This document shows, piece after piece, positions 34,270-42,712 of a stretch of 64,000 nucleotides of DNA. Made by a program: the position numbers and the translations under genes. The notes beneath the pieces are model-generated. The model was not told the DNA's origin. It saw nothing but the letters and a program-made list of their open reading frames with translations, and made no database searches. The first letter of the stretch is position 1, and each line of letters begins with the position of its first letter. Origin of the DNA: Yoonia vestfoldensis DSM 16212 (GTDB lineage Bacteria; Pseudomonadota; Alphaproteobacteria; Rhodobacterales; Rhodobacteraceae); assembly GCF_000382265.1 (NCBI RefSeq), contig NZ_KB907980.1, positions 62,001 through 126,000 on the forward strand. The letters are read 5' to 3'.

Positions 34270-34895
34270 CTGATCCCTTCCCGTTGCTTGATGGTCGCGT
34301 AATAGGCCCACATGATCCGTGCCGCAACCGAACGCCACGGCGCCCAAGGCTGCGCCATCGCGCGCAGCGCCTTGTCCTTTGGCCGTTCGGGCAGATCGAA
34401 GATCACGCGCGCCGCCTCTTGCAGCGCCAGATCGCCGGGGGCAAAGACATCGGCACGGCCCAGCGAGAACATCGCATAGATTTCCGCCGTCCAGACCCCG
34501 ATGCCTGTCACCTGCGTCAGTTGCGCGATCACCACGTCGGTGGGCAGATGGTGCAGCCCCGGATAGTCCAGATCGGCCAGTGCCAGCGCCTTGGCATAAC
34601 GCGCTTTCTGCCCGCTGAGGCCCAAGGCGCGCAGGTCATCGGCGCTGGCCATGGCAATGGCGCGCGGATCATCCATGCCCGCCGCCACCAGCCGCCCCAT
34701 GATCGCGTTGGCCGAGGCCACGCTGACCTGTTGGCTGACGATCGCCCCCAAGAGGGCACCAAACCCATCGGGTTTCAGGCGCAGCGGCAAGGGATGCAGG
34801 TCAGGGATGATCGCGGCAAAGCGCGGTTCGATCCGCGCCAGATGGTCTGCGCCTTCACGGATGCAGGCGTCCGATGTGATGATCCGCATATTCAT
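34266..34895 (-). CDS. DNA-3-methyladenine glycosylase II-like (HhH-GPD)
   Basis: This 209-residue AlkA-type glycosylase has LLGAIVSQQVSVASANAIMGR, the helix-hairpin-helix LTQVTGIGVWTAEIYAMFSL and the catalytic Asp in VFAPGDLALQ. It removes alkylated purines from DNA in base-excision repair. Two starts are possible, 34895 and 34889; the first overlaps the cobK stop by four bases (ATGA) and is preferred. Its place in a cobalamin operon is probably incidental, though the tight coupling is striking. Confidence 0.9.
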   Translation of the reverse strand: MNMRIITSDACIREGADHLARIEPRFAAIIPDLHPLPLRLKPDGFGALLGAIVSQQVSVASANAIMGRLVAAGMDDPRAIAMASADDLRALGLSGQKARYAKALALADLDYPGLHHLPTDVVIAQLTQVTGIGVWTAEIYAMFSLGRADVFAPGDLALQEAARVIFDLPERPKDKALRAMAQPWAPWRSVAARIMWAYYATIKQREGIR

Positions 34896-35614
34896 AGCTC
34901 CGCCACCCATGCCAGGGCCGCCGCAACACTGAGGACCTGCGGCCAGTTCCCGACAGCGGGCCGCGCGATCATCAGCACCGGAATGCGCAAGGTGCGTGCA
35001 GCGACCAGTTTCGTGGCACTCGCCTGCCCGCCTGCGTTCTTGACGACCAGCCAGTCCACACGCAAGCGCCGAAACAGCGCGATTTCATCCTGCACCGAAA
35101 ACGGCGGACGACCGACCAGAAATTCCCCGCCCTGAAAGGGAAACGGCCCCTCGGGCGGATCGATCTGGCGGCAGATCACGCGCCGCCCCGTCAGATTGGC
35201 AAAGCCGTCCAGCATCTGGCGTCCGGTGCCAAGGAAAACCGTCGCCCCTTGCGGGATATGTCTGGCGGCCTCCTCCTCGCTGGCGATCTCGGTCCAGAGA
35301 TCGCCCGGCCCGGCCACCCAGGGCGGGCGCAAGAGCTGGCAGAACGGCAGGTCCAGTTCGGCGCATACCGTGGCCGAGCGCTGCGTGATCCGCGCAGCAT
35401 AAGGATGGGTGGCATCCAGCACGGCATGGATGTGATGTTGCGACAAGAAATCGCGAAACCCCTCCGCGCCGCCGAAACCGCCCACATGTGTCGCAACCGG
35501 CAACGGCGCCGGATCACGCGTCGCTCCTGCAAGCGAGGCCATCACATCCTGCCCTTGCAAAGCGGTGGCAATCGCGCGCGCCTCTGTCGTGCCTGCCAGC
35601 AGCAAAAGCGTCAT
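34892..35614 (-). CDS. cobK: Precorrin-6A reductase
   Basis: This 240-residue CobK/CbiJ protein has LLLLAGTTEARAIATALQ at the N-terminus, AVLDATHPYAARITQRSATV, LGTGRQMLDGF and VVKNAGGQASATKLVAA, all conserved in the family. It reduces precorrin-6A with NADPH in the aerobic B12 pathway. Its ATG overlaps the cbiD stop (ATGA), and its stop overlaps the glycosylase start in the same way. Confidence 0.93.
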   Translation of the reverse strand: MTLLLLAGTTEARAIATALQGQDVMASLAGATRDPAPLPVATHVGGFGGAEGFRDFLSQHHIHAVLDATHPYAARITQRSATVCAELDLPFCQLLRPPWVAGPGDLWTEIASEEEAARHIPQGATVFLGTGRQMLDGFANLTGRRVICRQIDPPEGPFPFQGGEFLVGRPPFSVQDEIALFRRLRVDWLVVKNAGGQASATKLVAARTLRIPVLMIARPAVGNWPQVLSVAAALAWVAEL

Positions 35615-36654
35615 GCCCCCGCCCTCGCCAGCACTGCCCCCGCGCGGTCGATCACGACGATATCAAAGGTCATGCCCGCAAACCGCGCGCTGACCTGCGC
35701 GAGGGCCGCATCCGCCACCGCCTGCGCGAACGGCGGCCCCGCGATCTGATACGCCTCGAGCGCGGTATTGGCGCTCGCCAACCTTGGATCATCCTTCATC
35801 CGCGCAAGCCGCGCAAAATCGACCTGAGAGCGCGCCGAATGCAGGTCCATCGCGCCTTGCGCAAGCTTGGTGATCTTGCCGATTCCACCCCCGATGGTCA
35901 CGCGCGGGACCGGATGTTTCGCCAGATATTTCAGCATCCCGCCCGCAAAATCGCCCATGTCCAGCATGGCGTGATCGGGCAGGCCATGGATCGCCTGTAC
36001 CACGGTTTCCGATGTGGCCCCCGTGCAACCTGCAACATGCGTCAGCCCGCCAGCCCGCGCCACATCGATGCCGCGATGGATCGACGCGATCCAGGCCGCA
36101 CAGGAAAACGGCCGCACGATCCCGGTGGTGCCAAGGATCGACAGCCCCCCCGCGATCCCCAGACGGGGGTTCCATGTTTTCAGCGCGATCTCCGCCCCGC
36201 CCGGCACCGAGATTTCAATCACAACATCAGCGCTTTGTCCGTAAAGCGCCGCCATTTCGGCCACGACCTCCGTCATCATCTGGCGCGGCACGGGGTTGAT
36301 CGCAGGCTCGCCCACGGCAATCGGCAATCCGGCCCGCGTGACCATGCCCACGCCGTCCCCCGCGCGGAAAATGACCCCGCCATCGGACACACTGACCCGT
36401 ACCACGATCAGCGCGCCATGGGTCACATCGGGATCGTCGCCCGCATCCTTGGTGATCCCGACACTGGCCCAGCCTTCGCCCGCCTCGGCCAAAGCCAGCG
36501 GGAATGTCGGCGTCTCGCCCTTGGGCAAGGCTATCGTCACGTCGCGCGCAAAGGCCCCGCCCCACAGCCGGACCAGCGCCGCCTTGGTCGCCGCCGTCGC
36601 ACAGGCGCCCGTGGTCCAGCCACGGCGCAATTCGGTCTGGGGTTTGCGTGTCAT
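35611..36654 (-). CDS. cbiD: Cobalt-precorrin-5B (C1)-methyltransferase
   Basis: This 347-residue CbiD starts MTRKPQTELRRGWTTGACATA; the RxGWTTGxCA segment is the family signature, with VGITKDAGDDPDVTHG and VTIGGGIGKITKLAQGAMDLH further on. It methylates C-1 of the corrin ring precursor. The frame is open upstream, but this ATG gives the canonical N-terminus. It opens the minus-strand chain cbiD-cobK-glycosylase-esterase-acyltransferase and is divergent from cobA with a 97-base gap. Other alphaproteobacteria use CobF here, so a CbiD in an otherwise cob-type pathway is a known mix. Confidence 0.92.
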   Translation of the reverse strand: MTRKPQTELRRGWTTGACATAATKAALVRLWGGAFARDVTIALPKGETPTFPLALAEAGEGWASVGITKDAGDDPDVTHGALIVVRVSVSDGGVIFRAGDGVGMVTRAGLPIAVGEPAINPVPRQMMTEVVAEMAALYGQSADVVIEISVPGGAEIALKTWNPRLGIAGGLSILGTTGIVRPFSCAAWIASIHRGIDVARAGGLTHVAGCTGATSETVVQAIHGLPDHAMLDMGDFAGGMLKYLAKHPVPRVTIGGGIGKITKLAQGAMDLHSARSQVDFARLARMKDDPRLASANTALEAYQIAGPPFAQAVADAALAQVSARFAGMTFDIVVIDRAGAVLARAGA

Positions 36655-36751
36655 CGGCGCGACGATAGGCAGGGCTGCGGATGACGGCAATCGGCAATCG
36701 CAGGTCGCAACTCCGCTTTCCCTGCCGCAAAAAGCGCGGCATAAGCGGGGG

Positions 36752-37603
36752 ATGGACAGCACGATCCCCCTTCCCGGCCACGACTGGCCCGTGATGCAGC
36801 CCGGCTGGGTCTGGCTCTGCGGGGCCGGTCCGGGCGATCCGGGGCTGCTGACCTTGCACGCGCTCAACGCGCTGCGGCAGGCCGATGTGGTGATCTATGA
36901 CGCGCTGGTGCAAGAAGCCATCCTCGACTGGGCACCGCAGGCAGAGCTGATTTATGCCGGCAAACGCGGCGGCAAACCCTCGGCCAAACAGCGCGATATC
37001 TCGCTGCGGCTGGTCGATCTGGCGCGCGCAGGCAAACGGGTGTTGCGGCTCAAAGGCGGCGATCCGTTCGTCTTCGGGCGCGGCGGTGAAGAGGCGCAGA
37101 CGCTGGTGCAGCACGGCGTTCCGATCCGCATCATTCCAGGTATCAGCGCAGGCATCGGCGGGCTGGCCTATGCAGGCATCCCGGTCACGCACCGCGACGT
37201 GAACCAATCAGTGACCTTCGTGACCGGCCACGACCAGTCCGGCAACACGCCCGGAAACCTCGATTGGACAAGCATATCAAAAGGATCGCAGGTGATCGTG
37301 ATCTATATGGGGATGAAACACATCGCCCAGATCGCAGGCCATCTGATTACCGCAGGCCGCAGCCTGCACGAACCCGTGGCTGTCGTCACCACCGCGACAA
37401 CGCAGGACCAGCGCGTGCTTGAAACCACGCTGGGCACCATCGTCGATGACATCGCCGCCGCCCAGCTGGAACCGCCCGCCATCATCTGCGTCGGACAGTC
37501 GGTGCTGATGCGGCAGGTTCTCGACTGGCAAGGCATGGCGGCAGGCGACGCCCCGCGCAACCTCGACCCGTTGGGCCGGGGGCGCGCCGCCGAATCGGCC
37601 TGA
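36752..37603 (+). CDS. cobA: Uroporphyrinogen-III C-methyltransferase
   Basis: This 283-residue SUMT has VWLCGAGPGDPGLLTLHALN, ADVVIYDALVQEAIL, VLRLKGGDPFVFGRGGEEA, PGISAGIGGLAYAGIPVTHR and VVTTATTQDQRV, the standard blocks of the enzyme. It adds two methyl groups to uroporphyrinogen III to give precorrin-2, the branch point to B12 and siroheme. The upstream frame is open, but the ATG at 36752 gives the normal start with GCGGGGG before it. No CysG fusion is present. It is followed by cobB after 55 bases. Confidence 0.93.
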   Translation: MDSTIPLPGHDWPVMQPGWVWLCGAGPGDPGLLTLHALNALRQADVVIYDALVQEAILDWAPQAELIYAGKRGGKPSAKQRDISLRLVDLARAGKRVLRLKGGDPFVFGRGGEEAQTLVQHGVPIRIIPGISAGIGGLAYAGIPVTHRDVNQSVTFVTGHDQSGNTPGNLDWTSISKGSQVIVIYMGMKHIAQIAGHLITAGRSLHEPVAVVTTATTQDQRVLETTLGTIVDDIAAAQLEPPAIICVGQSVLMRQVLDWQGMAAGDAPRNLDPLGRGRAAESA

Positions 37604-37610
37604 TGCCCCT

Positions 37611-37643
37611 CTTCTTATTTCCCAAAATACTCCCGCCGGAGGC
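37611..37643 (-). repeat. Dispersed GGAGTATTTT/AAGAAG element, copy before cobB
   Basis: On the plus strand it reads CTTCTTATTTCCCAAAATAC then TCCCGCCGGAGGC. The reverse complement (GGAGTATTTTGGG then AAATAAGAAG) matches the ends of the elements at 40162-40249 and 52892-52958, and related CCGCCGGAGGC elements occur at 60462-60494 and 48032-48090. It sits just downstream of the cobA stop. Confidence 0.7.
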
Positions 37644-37658
37644 GTCCCGGAGGGACTT

Positions 37659-38933
37659 ATGCGCTTTCTGATCAGCGCCCCCGCCTCGAGCAGCGGCAAG
37701 ACGACGGTAACTCTGGGCCTGTTGCGCGCCTTCAGCCGGACGCAAACGGTCCGCAGCGCCAAATCCGGCCCCGATTATATCGACCCTGCCTTTCATGCCG
37801 CCGCCTCGGGTGCGGCTTGCGTGAACCTCGACTCCTGGGCGATGACGCCCGACCGGATCAAGGCGCTGGCCGCAGGCACCGGCACGCTGATCGTCGAAGG
37901 CGCGATGGGTCTGTTCGACGGCGCACCGCCTGCGGGCAAAGGCTCCAGCGCCGATCTGGCCAAGATCCTGAACCTGCCCGTGGTGCTGGTCATCGACGCC
38001 GGGCGCATGGCAGGGTCGGTGGGCGCCCTGGCGCAGGGCTTCATGCGCTACGATCCCGATCTGCATGTCGCGGGCGTGATCCTGAACAATGTGGGCTCGC
38101 CCCGGCACGAGGCGATGCTGCGCCACGCCTTGCAGGGTGTCACGGTCTTCGGAGCCTTGCCGCGCGACCCTGCCCTGCATCTGGGATCACGGCATCTGGG
38201 GCTGGTGCAGGCACAGGAACGCCCCGATCTGGAGGCGTTCCTCGACCGCGCCGCCGATCTGATGACACAGCATCTGGACCTGACCGCGCTGCAAACACTC
38301 GACACGCCCCGGCCCCGCGCCGGGGCCTCGCACCGCACTCCCCCACCCGCCCAAAGCATCGCCATCGCCCGCGACGCGGCTTTTGCCTTCGCCTATCCGC
38401 ATCTGCTCGACGATTGGCGCGCAGGCGGGGCGGAGCTGACATTCTTCTCGCCCCTCGCCGATGACCCGGTGCCGCAGGCCGATTTTATCTACCTGCCCGG
38501 AGGCTATCCCGAACTGCACGCAGGCCGGATCGCTGCGAACACGCGGTTCATGGATAGCCTGCGGCAGTCGCCGGCCATGATCTATGGCGAATGCGGCGGC
38601 TATATGGTGCTGGGTGACGGGCTGGTCGATGCGGATGGCACACGGCACGCGATGGCAGGTCTCTTGCGGCTGGAGACCTCCTTTGCGCAGCGCAAGCTGC
38701 ATCTGGGCTATCGTCAGCTGCATGCGACCGAAGGGCTGCTTGCGGGGCATTGGACGGCACACGAATTCCACTATGCCAGCACGCTGCGCGCTGACGGCAC
38801 GCCGCTTTTCTCCGCGACAGATGCGACCGGCACAGGGCTATCGCCCATGGGCCTGACCGCAGGCCGCGTGTCGGGGTCGTTTGCGCATATTATCGACCAA
38901 AGCCCCATTGCCAGCGCCGATGCTCCGGCGTAG
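37659..38933 (+). CDS. cobB: Cobyrinic/hydrogenobyrinic acid a,c-diamide synthase
   Basis: This 424-residue CobB/CbiA has the P-loop ISAPASSSGKTTVTLGLL, then KSGPDYIDPAFHAAASG and VEGAMGLFDG in the synthetase domain (1-240). A C-terminal class I glutamine amidotransferase domain has IYLPGGYPELHAGRI, nucleophile Cys in GECGGYMVLG and a His in AHEFHYAS. It amidates the a and c carboxylates of the corrin ring using glutamine and ATP. GGAGGG lies seven bases before the ATG, next to a repeat element. A low-complexity proline-rich linker (PRPRAGASHRTPPPAQS) joins the two domains. It is followed by the MFS gene. Confidence 0.94.
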   Translation: MRFLISAPASSSGKTTVTLGLLRAFSRTQTVRSAKSGPDYIDPAFHAAASGAACVNLDSWAMTPDRIKALAAGTGTLIVEGAMGLFDGAPPAGKGSSADLAKILNLPVVLVIDAGRMAGSVGALAQGFMRYDPDLHVAGVILNNVGSPRHEAMLRHALQGVTVFGALPRDPALHLGSRHLGLVQAQERPDLEAFLDRAADLMTQHLDLTALQTLDTPRPRAGASHRTPPPAQSIAIARDAAFAFAYPHLLDDWRAGGAELTFFSPLADDPVPQADFIYLPGGYPELHAGRIAANTRFMDSLRQSPAMIYGECGGYMVLGDGLVDADGTRHAMAGLLRLETSFAQRKLHLGYRQLHATEGLLAGHWTAHEFHYASTLRADGTPLFSATDATGTGLSPMGLTAGRVSGSFAHIIDQSPIASADAPA

Positions 38934-38943
38934 CAATCTGCGG

Positions 38944-40164
38944 ATGGACATGATCGACGACAGCCGCGCGAAACGCAATGTGACCGTTCTGGTGCTGGCA
39001 CAGGCCATTCTGGGCGCACAATTGCCGATGATGTTCGTGATCGGCGGGCTGGCGGGCAGCCAATTGGCGGGCAACCCCTGTTTCGCGACCTTGCCGATTT
39101 CGATGATCGTTTTTGGGTCCATGACAACCGCGCCATGGATCAGCCCGTTGATGCAGCGCAACGGGCGGCGCTTCGGCTTCATGATCGGTGCATTCGGCGG
39201 GGCGATGGGGGCAGCGGTGTCGGCCTACGGGCTTTATACCGGATCGTTCTTCATGCTGCTTGTGGGGTCATATCTGAGCGGGATCTACATGTCCGCGCAG
39301 GGTTTTTACCGTTTTGCCGCGACAGATACCGCGTCAGAGGCGTTCCGGCCCAAGGCGATTTCCTTTGTCATGGCGGGGGGGCTGTTATCCGCGGTGCTGG
39401 GGCCGCAATTGAACAAGCTTGCGCAGGATGCCTTTGTCGTGCCGTTTCTCGGCTCTTACCTTGCGATCATCGTGCTGAACCTTGTCGGCGTCGGCCTGTT
39501 CTACTGGCTTGACCTGCCCAAAGGCAGCCGGTCGGAACCCAAGGCGCTGAACGCGTTCAAAGGGCGCAGCCGTCGCGAATTGCTGCGCGATCCACGGATC
39601 GTGGTGGCGATCATCTGCGGGATGGTGTCCTATGCGCTGATGAACCTTGTGATGACGTCGACCCCCTTGGCCGTCGTCGGATGCGGTTTCACCACCAACA
39701 ACGCCAATGACATCGTGTCGCTGCATGTGATCGCGATGTTCGCACCGTCTTTCTTTACCGGCCATCTGATCGCCCGCTTCGGCGTTGAAAAGATCATCGC
39801 GACGGGGCTGGTCATCCTTGCCTTGGCGGGGGGTGTGGCGATCGCGGGGGTAGAATTGGCGAATTTCTTTGTGGCGCTGGCACTTTTGGGCGTGGGCTGG
39901 AATTTCGGTTTTATCGGGGCCACGACCATGCTGGCAGGCGCGCATCGCCCCGAAGAACGCGGGCAGGTACAAGGCCTGAACGACATGCTGGTGTTCGGGA
40001 TGGTGACGGTTGCGTCACTCGCAGGTGGCGGGCTGCTGAATTGTGCCGGCGGCACGACGGTCGAGGGCTGGAATGCCGTCAACCTCGCGATGATCCCGTT
40101 TCTGGTTCTGGCGGGGGCATCGCTGATCTGGTTGTCGCGCCAGCGCAGGGTTGTGGTGTCGTAA
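38944..40164 (+). CDS. MFS transporter
   Basis: This approximately 406-residue major facilitator has about 12 membrane helices beginning at VTVLVLAQAILGAQLPMMF and ending LAMIPFLVLAGASLIWLS. Loop basic motifs include MQRNGRRFGFMIG between helices 2 and 3 and LIARFGVEKII between helices 8 and 9. The substrate is unknown; the family of the first helices resembles YfmO/arabinose-efflux-type exporters. ATG at 38944 is chosen, ten bases after cobB; the frame is open further back into cobB. The stop codon is the first base triplet of a dispersed repeat element. Confidence 0.85.
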   Translation: MDMIDDSRAKRNVTVLVLAQAILGAQLPMMFVIGGLAGSQLAGNPCFATLPISMIVFGSMTTAPWISPLMQRNGRRFGFMIGAFGGAMGAAVSAYGLYTGSFFMLLVGSYLSGIYMSAQGFYRFAATDTASEAFRPKAISFVMAGGLLSAVLGPQLNKLAQDAFVVPFLGSYLAIIVLNLVGVGLFYWLDLPKGSRSEPKALNAFKGRSRRELLRDPRIVVAIICGMVSYALMNLVMTSTPLAVVGCGFTTNNANDIVSLHVIAMFAPSFFTGHLIARFGVEKIIATGLVILALAGGVAIAGVELANFFVALALLGVGWNFGFIGATTMLAGAHRPEERGQVQGLNDMLVFGMVTVASLAGGGLLNCAGGTTVEGWNAVNLAMIPFLVLAGASLIWLSRQRRVVVS

Positions 40165-40249
40165 GGGGCGCTGCCCGCGCCCCGGACTTGATCCGGGGTC
40201 TCGCCCGGAGCAAGCCCTGAACAAGACGAGTATTTGCGGAAATAAGAAG
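40162..40249 (+). repeat. Dispersed TAAGGGGCGCTGCCC...AAGAAG element, long copy
   Basis: This element of about 88 bp starts with the MFS stop codon (TAAGGGGCGCTGCCC), continues with a GC-rich inverted section (CCCCGGACTTGATCCGGGG) and ends CGAGTATTTGCGG then AAATAAGAAG. The same order and ends occur at 52892-52958, also starting at a stop codon. The inverted section could act as a terminator. Confidence 0.7.
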
Positions 40250-40257
40250 ATGCGGGC

Positions 40258-41025
40258 CTAGACCCACCAGCCGCGCAAAGCGACATGCGCGAGGCGCATG
40301 CTTTGGCGGAGCGGCGTGAGTTCGAGGCGGCCTTGCAGCGCGGCGGCGGGGTCTTTGGCGCCTTTAGTCAAAACGGGTCGGGTGGCATGGCCAAGCAGCA
40401 AAGGTGCGCTGGCCTCTTTGAGCAGATCGCGGCGCGCGGTGCGGGCGGCGTCCAGACGCGCCAAGGCACGTTGCGCAAGTCCGGCGATGCCATCGGCGCT
40501 GGCGTCCGGCAGCGGCTGGCGTTGCCGGTCCAGCAGCACGGGCAGCGCGCGCAAGAGGTTGGCCACACCTGTCGCATAGGCGAAATCGCCCACCACAATT
40601 TCGTCGGCGTTGCCCATGAGCCGCGCGGCTGTGATCATCGGCCCACCACTGGTCGCGTGGATATAGGCATCAAAATCTGTCTGATCCGCAAAAGGTTCGG
40701 TGTATATGTCCCAGCGCCGTGCCGCGATCAGCGCGTCGAGCCTGTCCGCGCCCTGCGCATCCAGCACCCAGGCCAGCGCGTCCACGACCTCGTGCTTGCG
40801 CACATTGCCGCCAGCCTTGATTTCTTCCAGCGCGTCGCGCCACCATTGCAGGCGCATTTCCGCGATCATCGGTTCCTTGGTCAGCCAGGGCGCACGGATG
40901 ATTTCGACGTTGAAGGCATAGAGCGGGAACAGCACCCGGCGGGCGGCGACGGGGGCCACCATGATTGCGCGGAACCGTTCGGGATCGGCCTTTTCGACCA
41001 AAGCGGCGCAGGCGTCAAAGCTCAT
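40258..41025 (-). CDS. Squalene/phytoene synthase-like protein (NDUFAF6-like)
   Basis: This 255-residue protein has the trans-isoprenyl synthase fold outline: FPLYAFNVEIIRAPWLTKEP and MIAEMRLQWWRDALEEIKAG, typical of the alphaproteobacterial group related to NDUFAF6, a complex I assembly factor. The second half has YATGVANLLRALPVLL. The paired DxxxD metal motifs of true phytoene synthases are not present, so carotenoid synthesis is unlikely. Its ATG overlaps the cimA stop (ATGA), so it is expressed with cimA. Confidence 0.8.
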   Translation of the reverse strand: MSFDACAALVEKADPERFRAIMVAPVAARRVLFPLYAFNVEIIRAPWLTKEPMIAEMRLQWWRDALEEIKAGGNVRKHEVVDALAWVLDAQGADRLDALIAARRWDIYTEPFADQTDFDAYIHATSGGPMITAARLMGNADEIVVGDFAYATGVANLLRALPVLLDRQRQPLPDASADGIAGLAQRALARLDAARTARRDLLKEASAPLLLGHATRPVLTKGAKDPAAALQGRLELTPLRQSMRLAHVALRGWWV

Positions 41026-42641
41026 GCCTGCGCGCCGTCCCGCACGAGTTTCCAGTTGATCGCGTCGATCAGCGCATCAAACGATGCATCCACGATATTC
41101 GCACTGACGCCGACCGTGGACCAGCGGTTACCGGCGCGATCCTCGCTGTCGATGATGACGCGGGTCACGGCCTCGGTGCCGCCGCCCGTGATGCGGACCT
41201 TGAAATCCACCAGTTCGATATCCTCAATGATCGCCTGATAGGGGCCAAGGTCCTTGGCGAGGGCGCGGGCCAGTGCGTTCACGGGGCCCCGGTCGCTGCC
41301 GTCGGGGCCAAGGCTTTCACTGACGTTGAGGAATTTCTGACCCTGCACCTTGGTCACAACCACGGCCTCGGACAGCGATACCATCTGGTTGCGCTTGTTG
41401 CGGCGGCGTTCGACCGTGACGCGGTAGCGTTTGACCTCGAAGAAAACGGGCAAAAGGCCAAGTTCGGCGCGGGCCAACAACTCAAAGCTGGCCTGCGCGG
41501 TGTCATAGGAATAGCCCTGTGCCTCTTTCTCCTTGATCCGCTCGACGATGCGGGCCAGCGCGGGGTGATCCGCCGCAACGTCGATCCCCGCGTCGGCCAG
41601 ACGCGCGCGCAGGTTCGACTGGCCCGCCTGATTGGACATCGGCACGATGCGCGTGTTGCCGACAGCCGCCGGGTCGATATGTTCGTAGGTGCTGGGGTCT
41701 TTGGCGATAGCGCTCGCATGAAGCCCGGATTTGTGCGCAAAGGCGGACGCACCGACGTAGGGCGATTGCTTGGCCGGCACGCGGTTGAGGATGTCATCAA
41801 GCAGCCGCGACGCGCGGCGCAGCCCGCGCAGCGCGTCATGGGTGACGCCGGTCTCGAACAGGCTGGCATAGGGTTCCTTGAGCAGCAGCGTCGGGATCAG
41901 CGTCGTCAGATTGGCATTGCCACAGCGTTCGCCCAGACCGTTCAGCGTGCCTTGCACCTGCCGGACACCCGCCATCACAGCCGCGAGCGACCCTGCAACG
42001 GCGGTCTCGGTGTCGTTGTGGGTGTGGATGCCCAGATGGTCGCCGGGGATGCCGCTGGCGATGACCTCGGTCACGATCCGCGCGATATCGTCGGGCAAGG
42101 TGCCGCCGTTGGTGTCGCAAAGCACGATCCAGCGCGCGCCTGCGCTATAGGCGGCGTGGATCACCCGCAGCGCATAGGCGGGGTTGGCCGTGTAGCCGTC
42201 AAAGAAATGTTCGGCGTCGAACAGGGCCTCGCGCCTCTGTTCGGCAAGATGGGCGAAACTCGCGCGGATGTTTTCGACATTTTCGTCAAGCGTGATGCCA
42301 AGGGCCGTCGTGACATGGAAATCATGCGCCTTGCCAACAAGGCAGACCGACGTCGTCCCCGCATTGAGCACAGCCGCCAGCACGTCGTCGTTGTCCGCGG
42401 ACCGGCCCTGCCGCTTGGTCATCCCAAAGGCTGTAAAGCGCGCGCGGGTCGCGGGGGGGGTGGCAAAGAATTCGTTGTCGGTCGGGTTCGCACCAGGCCA
42501 GCCGCCTTCGATGTAATCCATCCCCATCCCGTCAAGAACAGCGGCGATCTGGTGCTTTTCCTTGGCCGAAAATTGCACACCCTGCGTCTGTGCACCGTCG
42601 CGCAGGGTCGTGTCGTAGAGATACAATCGTTCTTTATTCAT
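41022..42641 (-). CDS. cimA: (R)-citramalate synthase
   Basis: This 539-residue enzyme has the DRE-TIM barrel start LYLYDTTLRDGAQTQGVQFS, the active-site IEGGWPGANPTDNEFF, LGIHTHNDTETAVAGSL with the metal-binding HxH, and NGLGERCGNANL. A LeuA allosteric C-terminal domain starts near VKRYRVTVERRR, with DFKVRITGGGTEAVTRVII. It condenses pyruvate and acetyl-CoA to citramalate, a threonine-independent route to isoleucine. The length and the GGWPGANPTD motif fit the long CimA class rather than LeuA. Two A+T-rich hairpins lie between it and cysS. Confidence 0.93.
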   Translation of the reverse strand: MNKERLYLYDTTLRDGAQTQGVQFSAKEKHQIAAVLDGMGMDYIEGGWPGANPTDNEFFATPPATRARFTAFGMTKRQGRSADNDDVLAAVLNAGTTSVCLVGKAHDFHVTTALGITLDENVENIRASFAHLAEQRREALFDAEHFFDGYTANPAYALRVIHAAYSAGARWIVLCDTNGGTLPDDIARIVTEVIASGIPGDHLGIHTHNDTETAVAGSLAAVMAGVRQVQGTLNGLGERCGNANLTTLIPTLLLKEPYASLFETGVTHDALRGLRRASRLLDDILNRVPAKQSPYVGASAFAHKSGLHASAIAKDPSTYEHIDPAAVGNTRIVPMSNQAGQSNLRARLADAGIDVAADHPALARIVERIKEKEAQGYSYDTAQASFELLARAELGLLPVFFEVKRYRVTVERRRNKRNQMVSLSEAVVVTKVQGQKFLNVSESLGPDGSDRGPVNALARALAKDLGPYQAIIEDIELVDFKVRITGGGTEAVTRVIIDSEDRAGNRWSTVGVSANIVDASFDALIDAINWKLVRDGAQA

Positions 42642-42652
42642 CTGGCACGATC

Positions 42653-42675
42653 CAAAATTTTCGCCGAAAATTTTG
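42653..42675. promoter_or_regulatory. Inverted repeat 1 between cysS and cimA
   Basis: CAAAATTTTC-GCC-GAAAATTTTG is a perfect 10-bp inverted repeat with a 3-base loop, 12 bases before the cimA ATG. Each arm is itself a short palindrome. It is strikingly A+T-rich for this genome. It could be an operator or an RNA hairpin close to the cimA start. Confidence 0.6.
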
Positions 42676-42681
42676 AGCGGG

Positions 42682-42712
42682 GATGAAGAATTTTTGACAA
42701 AAATTCTTCATC
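42682..42712. terminator. Inverted repeat 2, at the end of cysS
   Basis: GATGAAGAATTTTTG-A-CAAAAATTCTTCATC is a perfect 15-bp inverted repeat around a single base. It overlaps the last bases of the cysS stop codon and lies seven bases from repeat 1. In RNA it could form a long weak stem; a terminator or transcript-end role after cysS is possible, but no separate U-run follows it. Confidence 0.5.

Noticed and set aside
36655..36751. Cobalamin riboswitch between cbiD and cobA
   Set aside because: The gap is only 97 bases and contains no sequence resembling the conserved B12 box.
40258..41025. Carotenoid or hopanoid synthesis (phytoene/squalene synthase)
   Set aside because: The paired Asp-rich motifs are not present and no crt or hpn genes are nearby; the NDUFAF6-like group fits better.
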